Assembly (NCBI GenBank): GCA_030840335.1
Contig: JAUZFR010000027.1
Location: 1-33,315 of the forward strand
From: Actinomycetota bacterium
Lineage (GTDB): Bacteria; Actinomycetota; Actinomycetes; Actinomycetales; Microbacteriaceae
Length of the DNA: 33,315 bases
Direction of reading: 5' to 3'
Part shown: in pieces, positions 7,918-14,693 of the stretch
How positions within the stretch are numbered: the first letter of the stretch is position 1
Layout: each line of letters begins with the position of its first letter
Position numbers and translations under genes: made by a program
Notes under the pieces: generated by a model
Database searches by the model: none
Told to the model about the DNA's origin: nothing
What the model saw: only the letters and a program-made list of their open reading frames with translations

Positions 7918-7938
7918 TCGAGGATGCGCCGGCGCGCG

Positions 7939-9606
7939 TCAGCCCAGCCAGACCGCTCGATTGGGCTGAAGCGCTCCGTCGACCACCGCGTCCGCATCGC
8001 TCGTTACGAGCACCTCGCGACCATCGGGCAGCGGAATCGGCTGTACACCGAAGTTGACGATGACCCGCACTCCCGAGTTCTCGAAGTCGAGCATCACATG
8101 CGTCGCGGCGTGCCACTTCAGGATGCCTGAGCCCAGCCCGTGCTCGCCGCGAACAGCGATCGCGCTGCGGTAGAACTCGAGCGTCGAATCGAGAACGCCA
8201 TCCTGCCGGTCCACCGCCAGTTCGCCGAAGATCTCCGGCTGCGGCAGCCAGGTCTTGCCCGTTGGGCCGAAACCAAACCCTGGCTTGTCGGATTGCCATG
8301 GGATGGGCACGCGACAGCCGTCACGTCCTGCTTCGTCGCCACCGGTGCGCGCGAAGGCCGGGTCCTGCCGCGTCTCGTCCGGCAGGGTGGTGTGTTCGGG
8401 CAACCCGAGTTCTTCCCCCTCGAAGATGTACGCAGAGCCCGGCAGAGCGAACATCAGCAGGGATGCCGCGCGAGCGCGATTGAGACCGAGAGCCACGAGC
8501 GGTTGTTCATCCTCGGCCCCGATGCCCTTCGGCCAGCTGGTCGGATCCTCGAGGCCGAAGCGAGATGCGTGACGCACCACGTCGTGGTTCGACAGAACCC
8601 ACGTCGTCGTTGCGCCGACCGCGGCGTTTGTCTCGAGAGCACCATCGATCGAGCGACGAAGCCCGGGCGCATCCCATCCGACGGTCATGAAGTCGAAGTT
8701 GAAAGCTTGCTGCATCTCATCCGGACGCACATAGCGGCTGAGCCTCTCGGCCGGCGACACCCACGCCTCGGCGACGAGCATGCGGTCTCCGCCGTATTCG
8801 GTGAGTACCGAGTTCCAGCCGCGGTAGATGTCGTGCACGTCATCCTGATCCCACATCGGGCCGCGATTGCCGCCACCCTCGATCAGTGCCATGGTGCCGG
8901 TCGTGTCGGGGAGCTCATCGTGCTTGATCAGGCCGTGCGCGACATCCACTCGAAACCCATCCACACCACGGTCGAGCCAGAAGCGCAGGATGTCCTTGAA
9001 CTCGTCGACGATCTCCGCGTTGCGCCAGTTGAGGTCGGGCTGCCCTGGGTCGAAGAGGTGCAGGTACCACTGGCCGTCGGCGGCGCGAGTCCAGGCCGGA
9101 CCCCCGAAGACCGACTCCCAGTTATTAGGAGCCAGTTCTCCGGATGCGCCCTTCCCGTCGCGGAACATGTACCGGGCGCGCTCGTGGCTTCCGGGTGGGG
9201 ATGCGAGGGCCGCGCGGAACCATTCGTGCTCGCTCGAGGTGTGGTTGGGAACGAGGTCCACAATGACCTTGAGACCGCGGGAATGAGCCGAGTCCAACAT
9301 CCGATCGAAGTCTTCGAGTGTGCCGAACAGCGGGTCGACATCGCGGTAGTCCGCCACGTCATACCCGGCGTCGGCCTGCGGAGACACGTAGAAGGGGGAA
9401 AGCCAGATCGCGTCGATTCCGAGCTTCTCGAGGTAGTCGAGGTGCTCGTACACGCCCACCAGATCGCCTACGCCATCACCGTTGCCGTCGGCAAACGAAC
9501 GCGGGTAGATCTGGTAAATGACAGCATCGTTCCACCACGACGAACCAGTCGAGGATGTCCTCGTTTCGGGGGACACGGCAGTAGGCACAGGGGAATCAGT
9601 TTTCAC
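7939..9606 (-). CDS. GH13 alpha-glucosidase
   Basis: This 555-aa cytoplasmic glycoside hydrolase of family 13 (oligo-1,6-glucosidase/alpha-glucosidase group) hydrolyses terminal alpha-glucosides from short sugars. Visible motifs are YQIYPRSFADGNGDGVGD (31-48, including the calcium-loop-like segment), VDLVPNH (116-122), GFRVDVAHG with nucleophile Asp221, LVAEAW with acid/base Glu280, and SNHD with Asp342. GCRVPIPW (430-437) is typical of this subgroup. The start is GTG at 9606, with no strong ribosome binding site. It is divergent from the sugar-binding-protein gene and shares LacI-type operators with it, so it probably cleaves the sugar imported by that system. Maltose, trehalose or isomaltose-type substrates are possible; sequence alone does not separate them. 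Confidence 0.92.
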   Translation of the reverse strand: MKTDSPVPTAVSPETRTSSTGSSWWNDAVIYQIYPRSFADGNGDGVGDLVGVYEHLDYLEKLGIDAIWLSPFYVSPQADAGYDVADYRDVDPLFGTLEDFDRMLDSAHSRGLKVIVDLVPNHTSSEHEWFRAALASPPGSHERARYMFRDGKGASGELAPNNWESVFGGPAWTRAADGQWYLHLFDPGQPDLNWRNAEIVDEFKDILRFWLDRGVDGFRVDVAHGLIKHDELPDTTGTMALIEGGGNRGPMWDQDDVHDIYRGWNSVLTEYGGDRMLVAEAWVSPAERLSRYVRPDEMQQAFNFDFMTVGWDAPGLRRSIDGALETNAAVGATTTWVLSNHDVVRHASRFGLEDPTSWPKGIGAEDEQPLVALGLNRARAASLLMFALPGSAYIFEGEELGLPEHTTLPDETRQDPAFARTGGDEAGRDGCRVPIPWQSDKPGFGFGPTGKTWLPQPEIFGELAVDRQDGVLDSTLEFYRSAIAVRGEHGLGSGILKWHAATHVMLDFENSGVRVIVNFGVQPIPLPDGREVLVTSDADAVVDGALQPNRAVWLG

Positions 9607-9625
9607 GCTGACTTGTCTACACCAA

Positions 9626-9652
9626 TGTAAGCGCTTTCGTAAAACGCTTGCA
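9626..9652. promoter_or_regulatory. Two LacI/cre-like operators in the divergent gap
   Basis: TGTAAGCGCTTTCG (9626-9639) matches 13 of 14 positions of the LacI/CcpA-type consensus TGWAANCGNTNWCA. On the other strand, TGCAAGCGTTTTAC (9652-9639) is a weaker relative. Centres are 13 bp apart. The first overlaps a possible leftward -10 (TACATT on the minus strand, 9629-9624). The second overlaps the -35 of the rightward promoter. The LacI-family protein at 13312-14325 is the obvious ligand. Confidence 0.7.
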
Positions 9653-9677
9653 CTGGCCCCTCGTCCGGGGGTAACTT
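9648..9677 (+). promoter_or_regulatory. Probable promoter of the sugar-binding-protein operon
   Basis: TTGCAC (9648-9653) and TAACTT (9672-9677) are separated by 18 bp. The second LacI-type operator overlaps the -35 box, which would give repression by exclusion of polymerase. The leader to the TTG start at 9745 would be about 60 nt. Confidence 0.5.
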
Positions 9678-9744
9678 CGGCTGGACGGCGTCATCCTTGC
9701 ACCCCGCACCGGCGCCGACGTATCGACTCGATGAGGAGTTTGAA

Positions 9745-11019
9745 TTGAGAGCACAAAGAGTGTCACTGGTGATTGCCTCAATCGCCGCAGCAGGTCTCGT
9801 ACTCACGGGATGTTCATCTTCAGGAAGCGGGGGAACCGGCTCCGACAACGCCCTTACTTCGCGCGGACCGATCACCTACGTCCAGGGCAAAGACAACAGC
9901 AATGTCGTGCGCCCCACGATCGACCGGTGGAACAAGCTGCATCCTAAGGAAAAGGTCACGTTCAAGGAACAGTCCGACCAGGCCGACCAGCAGCACGATG
10001 ACCTCGTGCAGAACTTCCAGGCCAAGAACAAGAACTACGACGTCGTTGACGTCGACGTCGTCTGGACCGCGGAGTTCGCGGCCAAGGGTTGGCTGCAGCC
10101 GCTGACCGGCAAGATGGCGATCGACACGTCAGGCCTGCTGAAGCCGACTGTTGCGAGCGCAACTTACAACGGCAAGCTGTACGCGGCTCCGCAGACATCC
10201 GATGGTGGGATGCTCTACTACCGCTCCGACCTCGTCAAGACTCCCCCGACCACGTGGGACGAAATGATGAGCGACTGCTCGATTGCCAAGAAGGCCGGGA
10301 TCGACTGCTACGCAGGACAGTACGCCAAGTACGAGGGCCTGACGGTCAACGTTGCTGAAGCGATCAACAGCGCGGGCGGCACGATCGTCGGTTCGGATGG
10401 CAAGACCCCGACGCTGGATACTCCTGAGGCCGCAAAGGGCCTGCAGAACCTGGTCGACGCTTACAAGAATGGCAACATTCCCAAGGCGGCAATCACGTAC
10501 CAGGAAGAACAGGGACGCATGTCGTTCGAAGCCGGCAAGCTCCTCTTCCTTCGCAACTGGCCGTATGTGTACAGCCTCGCGAAGACTGACGGCAGCTCCA
10601 AGGTGAAGACCACGTTCGGCATCGCACCGCTCCCGGGCGCAACCGGTATCGGCGCGTCAAGCCTCGGTGGCCACAACGCCGCAATCAGTGTGTACTCGGC
10701 CCACAAGGCGACGGCACACGACTTCGTCGAGTTCCTGGAGAGTGCGGAGACGCAGAAGTTCTTCGCAACGCAGGGTTCGCTCGCGCCGGTCGTTGCCTCG
10801 CTTTACACAGATGCCGCTCTGGATGCCAAGCTGCCGTACCTTCCGGTGCTGCTCAAGTCCATCTCGAGCGCTGTCCCGCGTCCCGTAACGCCGTTCTACC
10901 CGGCAGTCTCCACAGCCGTGCAGGACAACGCTTACGCCGCAATCAAGGGTGACAAGTCTGTCGCCAAGGCACTATCCGACATGCAGGCCGCGATCTCTGC
11001 GGCGAGTTCTGGCAACTAA
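9745..11019 (+). CDS. Sugar ABC transporter substrate-binding lipoprotein
   Basis: This 424-aa extracellular solute-binding protein (family 1, trehalose/maltose-binding-like) is tethered to the membrane by lipid. The N terminus is basic then hydrophobic and ends in the lipobox LTGC (Cys23), followed by a Ser/Gly linker. The start is taken as TTG 9745 because GAGGAG (9733-9738) sits 6 bases upstream. The open frame back to 9697 would spoil the signal peptide. Segments such as DVVDVDVVWTAEFAAKGWL and AAPQTSDGGMLYYRSDL are typical of the family. It is the first gene of a rightward import operon and is followed by a strong hairpin, which may allow its higher expression relative to the permeases. 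The sugar is inferred to be an alpha-glucoside from the neighbouring GH13 enzyme. Confidence 0.9.
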   Translation: MRAQRVSLVIASIAAAGLVLTGCSSSGSGGTGSDNALTSRGPITYVQGKDNSNVVRPTIDRWNKLHPKEKVTFKEQSDQADQQHDDLVQNFQAKNKNYDVVDVDVVWTAEFAAKGWLQPLTGKMAIDTSGLLKPTVASATYNGKLYAAPQTSDGGMLYYRSDLVKTPPTTWDEMMSDCSIAKKAGIDCYAGQYAKYEGLTVNVAEAINSAGGTIVGSDGKTPTLDTPEAAKGLQNLVDAYKNGNIPKAAITYQEEQGRMSFEAGKLLFLRNWPYVYSLAKTDGSSKVKTTFGIAPLPGATGIGASSLGGHNAAISVYSAHKATAHDFVEFLESAETQKFFATQGSLAPVVASLYTDAALDAKLPYLPVLLKSISSAVPRPVTPFYPAVSTAVQDNAYAAIKGDKSVAKALSDMQAAISAASSGN

Positions 11020-11052
11020 CCAGTACCCAACAAGACAGGTGCGGTGAAGCGG

Positions 11053-11084
11053 GCTGGCGGCGGCACACGAGTTCCGCCGCCAGC
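11053..11084 (+). promoter_or_regulatory. Strong intercistronic hairpin
   Basis: A perfect 11-bp GC-rich inverted repeat (GCTGGCGGCGG / CCGCCGCCAGC) with a 10-nt loop lies between the binding-protein gene and the first permease. No T-tract follows. It resembles the stem-loops that protect upstream mRNA or partly attenuate transcription in sugar ABC operons. Confidence 0.65.
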
Positions 11085-11121
11085 TACGCCTATCCCCTGA
11101 CTCTCAAAGAAGAGGGCTCCC

Positions 11122-12141
11122 ATGACAACTGCAACGGACATCGTCCCCCCAACTACCCCGGCACCCCGTGCCAGTAAGTCGCGAAAACGCAACCGAGAAA
11201 CCCGATCAGCACTGTGGCTGATCCTGCCGACGATTGTGTTGCTCGCGATCGTGATCGGCTACCCGATCGTCACGGCGATCATCCAGTCGTTCCAGAAAGA
11301 CCCCGGCCTTGACGCGGCGACGGGACTATTCGTCACCGGTGGATTCGCCGGAGTCGCCAACTACGCTCACTGGCTGTTCCAGCAGTGCATGAGCTCGACG
11401 GGTCAGACAATCGCCTGCCCACCGGGCAACCTCGGCGCCGGATTCTGGAATGCCGCTGGCGTGACGTTCTTCTTCACCGTCGTGACAGTGATCCTGGAAA
11501 CCGTGATCGGCACCTGGTTTGCGATCATCATGAACCGTACGTTCCGCGGTCGCGGCCTCGTGCGCGCTGCCATCCTCGTGCCGTGGGCCATCCCCACCGC
11601 CGTTACCGCGAAGCTCTGGTACTTCATCTTCGCCTTCGCCGGCATTGCCAACGCGTTGTTCCACACGAGCATCCTGTGGACAAGCGATGAATGGGCGTCG
11701 CGATTCGCGATCATCATCGCGGACACCTGGAAGACGACCCCGTTCATGGCTCTGTTGATCCTCGCGGGCCTGCAGCTGATCCCCGAGGAGGTCTACGAGG
11801 CGGCGCGGATGGATGGCGCGAGTACGTTCCGCACCTTCACGACGATCACGCTCCCGCTGGTGAAACCCGCGCTCATGGTCGCGATCCTGTTCCGCATTCT
11901 CGACGCGCTCCGCATGTACGACCTTCCCGCCATCCTTACCGGCGGTGGCGGCGGTAACGGTAACGCCACTACCACGCTGTCGATCCTGGTCATAAAACAA
12001 GTGAGATCGGGGTACAACAGTGCCTCGGCGTTGTCGACCATCACGTTCATCATCATTTTCCTCGTCGCGTTCATCTTCGTTCGGGTGCTCGGCACCAACG
12101 TCGTTCGCACTCAGGAAGCCCAGCAAAAGGGAGCAAAGTAA
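11122..12141 (+). CDS. Sugar ABC transporter permease (MalF/ThuF type)
   Basis: This 339-aa inner-membrane permease has a cytoplasmic basic N terminus (about 1-30), a first helix near 33-56, and the binding-protein-dependent transport domain with about five further helices. The EAA loop, which contacts the ATPase, is EVYEAARMDGASTFRTF followed by ITLPLVKPAL. The start at 11122 follows AAGAAGAGGG. The TAA stop shares one base with the ATG of the second permease. Together with that partner it would form the membrane channel of the alpha-glucoside importer. Confidence 0.92.
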   Translation: MTTATDIVPPTTPAPRASKSRKRNRETRSALWLILPTIVLLAIVIGYPIVTAIIQSFQKDPGLDAATGLFVTGGFAGVANYAHWLFQQCMSSTGQTIACPPGNLGAGFWNAAGVTFFFTVVTVILETVIGTWFAIIMNRTFRGRGLVRAAILVPWAIPTAVTAKLWYFIFAFAGIANALFHTSILWTSDEWASRFAIIIADTWKTTPFMALLILAGLQLIPEEVYEAARMDGASTFRTFTTITLPLVKPALMVAILFRILDALRMYDLPAILTGGGGGNGNATTTLSILVIKQVRSGYNSASALSTITFIIIFLVAFIFVRVLGTNVVRTQEAQQKGAK

Positions 12142-13061
12142 TGAGCGCAGTACCCGCGGGATCGACGACGATCCCGCTATCAAACGCACAGTCAAAGTCC
12201 ATTGCGAAAACGAAGGTCGCCGTTCGACGCAAGAGCACCGCGAAGAGGTGGCGCACGACGATCAGCGCCCTCGTGATCGTGGTCTGGTGTCTTCTTCCGT
12301 TCTACTGGATGATCATCACCGCGTTCCGGGATGTCGGCTACACCTATGACACCGCTTTCTGGCCAACCCACGTGACGTTCGACAACTTCACGACAGCGTT
12401 CTCCACGAAGCTGGGCAACCACCTCGGGCAGGCGCTCCTGAACAGCCTGTTCATCGGCGTATGCGTAACCGCGATAGCGCTGCTGATCGGAACCTTCGCT
12501 GCGTACGCGCTGGCACGGCTCGACTTCCGCGCCAAGGGAATCGTGCTCGGATTGATCCTCGGAGCGTCCATGTTCCCGGGGGTTGCCCTCATCACGCCGC
12601 TGTTCCAGCTGTTCACGAACATCGGCTGGTTCGGCACCTACCAGGCGTTGATCCTGCCTAGTATCTCGTTCGTGCTGCCGCTGACGGTCTACACGCTGAC
12701 CTCGTTCTTCCGCGAGATGCCGTGGGATCTCGAAGAAGCCGCTCGAATCGATGGATGCACGCAGGCACAGGCGTTCCGCAAGGTGATCCTGCCGCTGGCG
12801 ACACCGGCCGTGTTCACGACCGCCATCCTCGCGTTCATCTCCTCATGGAATGAGTACCTGATCTCGAGCCAGCTGTCGTCTGACGCGACGCAGCCGGTGA
12901 CGGTCGCGATCGCGAGCTTCGCCGGCAGCCAGCCGCACCAGGAGCCCTACACCACCGTCATGGCGGCCGGCACGATCGTCACGATTCCGCTCGTGATTCT
13001 CGTACTGATCTTCCAGCGTCGGATCGTCGCCGGTCTCACCGCTGGCGGCGTGAAGGGCTAG
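12141..13061 (+). CDS. Sugar ABC transporter permease (MalG/ThuG type)
   Basis: This 306-aa partner permease has a basic cytoplasmic N terminus (about 1-35) and then six predicted membrane helices. The EAA loop is LEEAARIDGCTQAQAFRKV with ILPLATPAV. Its start overlaps the previous stop (TAATG). No ATP-binding subunit follows; the next gene is a small membrane protein 2 bases later. Known for many actinobacteria: sugar importers of this class share one MsiK/UgpC-like ATPase encoded elsewhere, which is inferred to apply here. Confidence 0.92.
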   Translation: MSAVPAGSTTIPLSNAQSKSIAKTKVAVRRKSTAKRWRTTISALVIVVWCLLPFYWMIITAFRDVGYTYDTAFWPTHVTFDNFTTAFSTKLGNHLGQALLNSLFIGVCVTAIALLIGTFAAYALARLDFRAKGIVLGLILGASMFPGVALITPLFQLFTNIGWFGTYQALILPSISFVLPLTVYTLTSFFREMPWDLEEAARIDGCTQAQAFRKVILPLATPAVFTTAILAFISSWNEYLISSQLSSDATQPVTVAIASFAGSQPHQEPYTTVMAAGTIVTIPLVILVLIFQRRIVAGLTAGGVKG

Positions 13062-13063
13062 CC

Positions 13064-13291
13064 GTGTGGTTCCCGGAAAAGCGCGAAGGGCTCGACATTG
13101 TCATCGGCATTGTCGGGTTCTTCGCGGCCACATTTTTCGTGGTCACCGTTGTGGCAGAGTTGACCCGCACCGATGCGCTGGGCTGGGCACTTACGCTCCT
13201 GGTTCTCGTCCTGGTGCTTGCTGCCCTTCTGCTCTTCCGACGCAGAATGACCACCGCGAGATCGAAGGAAACAGAGGACTCAGTTCTCTGA
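13064..13291 (+). CDS. Small two-helix membrane protein in sugar-import operon
   Basis: This 75-aa protein is read from GTG 13064, two bases after the permease stop, and so is very likely co-translated. It has a short charged start (WFPEKREG), a hydrophobic helix about 10-31, a short polar turn (TRTDALGW), a second helix about 40-58 and a basic tail FRRRMTTARSKETED. No catalytic motif or named domain is recognised. Position suggests an accessory of the importer, or merely a passenger gene. It is followed 20 bp later by the LacI-family gene in the same direction. Confidence 0.7.
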   Translation: MWFPEKREGLDIVIGIVGFFAATFFVVTVVAELTRTDALGWALTLLVLVLVLAALLLFRRRMTTARSKETEDSVL

Positions 13292-13311
13292 TTGTGGGGT
13301 GATCAGACGTC

Positions 13312-14325
13312 GTGACGAGCATCGATGACGTAGCGCAGGCATCCGGGGTTTCGATCGCAACGGTTTCCCGCGCGCTCCGGGGGCTGCCGAATGTGTCGGA
13401 GCCCACCCGACAGCGCATCCGTGGAATTGCGGACCAGCTTGGATACGTCGCGTCCTCAAATGCATCGGGCCTTGCGACCGGCCGAACCCTGACCATGGGA
13501 GTGGTTGCACCATCGGTCAGCCGTTGGTTCTACACGACCGTGATCGAGGGGATCGACTCGGTTCTTCGCCACGCGAACTACGACATGATCCTGTACAACC
13601 TGGCCAGCCGTGGCGGCGATCGGGAGCGCGTCTTCCATCGCTCGATCCTGCGCAAACGCACGGATGCGCTGATCGCCCTGTGCCTCGATTTCACGGCGGA
13701 CGAGCGCGACCAGTTGCTGTCGATCGGGCATCCGATGATCATGATCGGCGGACCGGTTCGCGGCATCCGCCACATTGGAATCGACGAGCGGGGTGTGGCG
13801 CGTTCTGCCACCGAGTACCTGATCGGACTGGGTCATCGCCACATCGCGCATCTCGGTGGCGACGATGATGAAGGACTCAACCGCCAGGTGCCGCTCGAGC
13901 GCCGACGCGGCTTCCTTGATGCCCTGCGCGACGCCGGAATCGAGTCCCACGACGACTGGATGCTCACCGGCCGCTTCTCACTGACCGCCAGCCGTGACGT
14001 GGTCAACGAGTTGCTCGATCGACCGGGACCTCGACCGACGGCGATCTTCGCGAACTCCGACGAAATGGCTATCGGCGCCATGCTCGCCGCGCTAGACCAC
14101 GGGCTGTCGATCCCCGGCGACCTATCGATCATGGGAATCGACAATCACGACCTCTCAGAGTCGTTTGGTCTCACGACGATGGCGCAGGATCCATTCGAAC
14201 AGGGGGCGCTCGGCGCGCGCATCCTTCTCGATGACCTGAATGGCGGTCCGCTTAAGCGCAAGACCTCTGTGCGCGCTCCCGCGCAGCTTCTGGAGAGAAC
14301 CAGTACCGCTCCCCCGCGCAGTTGA
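13312..14325 (+). CDS. LacI family repressor of the alpha-glucoside locus
   Basis: This 337-aa transcription regulator has an N-terminal helix-turn-helix SIDDVAQASGVSIATVSRAL (residues 3-22), the hinge region and a periplasmic-binding-protein-like sugar-sensing domain. The sensing domain includes IGLGHRHIAHLGG, AIFANSDEMAIGAM and SIMGIDNHDLSE, all typical of the family. The start is GTG 13312. It lies at the end of the import operon. The TGTAAGCGCTTTCG operators between the alpha-glucosidase and binding-protein genes fit the LacI/GalR consensus and are its likely targets. The inducer is presumably the imported sugar or a derivative. No operator is obvious directly upstream of this gene. Confidence 0.92.
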   Translation: MTSIDDVAQASGVSIATVSRALRGLPNVSEPTRQRIRGIADQLGYVASSNASGLATGRTLTMGVVAPSVSRWFYTTVIEGIDSVLRHANYDMILYNLASRGGDRERVFHRSILRKRTDALIALCLDFTADERDQLLSIGHPMIMIGGPVRGIRHIGIDERGVARSATEYLIGLGHRHIAHLGGDDDEGLNRQVPLERRRGFLDALRDAGIESHDDWMLTGRFSLTASRDVVNELLDRPGPRPTAIFANSDEMAIGAMLAALDHGLSIPGDLSIMGIDNHDLSESFGLTTMAQDPFEQGALGARILLDDLNGGPLKRKTSVRAPAQLLERTSTAPPRS

Positions 14326-14379
14326 TCGCGCGTCGCTGACGTTGACCCGCACTTTTGGCGCTCCCAACCGTTCGATTCT

Positions 14380-14565
14380 TCACCGCCAGCTGCACCTTCG
14401 CGGCGCGGCCTTCCAGCGCTCCTTGCCATCGGCCAGCACGCCGAAGCGATTAGCACGCCGGATCGAGGACATTCTCATGGGTACGTTCTCGGCCTCGCTC
14501 AGCTGGTCGTGCTCTTCGAGAGCCGCGCGGGTACGCGCTCCGTCGGGCTTTCCTAACTCGGTCAT
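14380..14565 (-). CDS. Small basic orphan protein, 61 aa
   Basis: This leftward frame starts at ATG 14565, with GGAAGG about 9 bases upstream, and ends at 14380. Codon third positions are mostly G or C and codon choice looks like the neighbours, so it is probably expressed. The N-terminal half is acidic and helical (AALEEHDQLSEAENVP). The C-terminal half is basic with three Trp/Arg-rich turns (KERWKAAPRRCSWR). No family is recognised. It converges on the LacI gene and follows the CHAT gene by 128 bp, so it could be the distal end of that operon. If it is not a gene, the 368 bp from 14326 to 14693 are non-coding with nothing else visible. Confidence 0.4.
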   Translation of the reverse strand: MTELGKPDGARTRAALEEHDQLSEAENVPMRMSSIRRANRFGVLADGKERWKAAPRRCSWR

Positions 14566-14693
14566 CTCGTGAAACCTTCCGTGTCGCGGCGAGGGCTCCG
14601 ATCCCTGTGGATGGAAGACTTTGCGCGCCTGTGACCCTAAGGAGTCGACGGATCGGCCGGTGATACGAGAAAGCGCGAAACAGAGCGCGGAAA

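Noticed and set aside
7927-7936. GCGCCGGCGC palindrome between the convergent hydrolase and alpha-glucosidase genes
   Set aside because: Too short and without loop or T-tract to support a terminator; such palindromes are common in GC-rich DNA.
8140-9630. 496-codon open frame opposite the alpha-glucosidase
   Set aside because: It mirrors a gene with complete GH13 catalytic motifs; long antisense frames are expected in GC-rich codon use and this one shows no domain.
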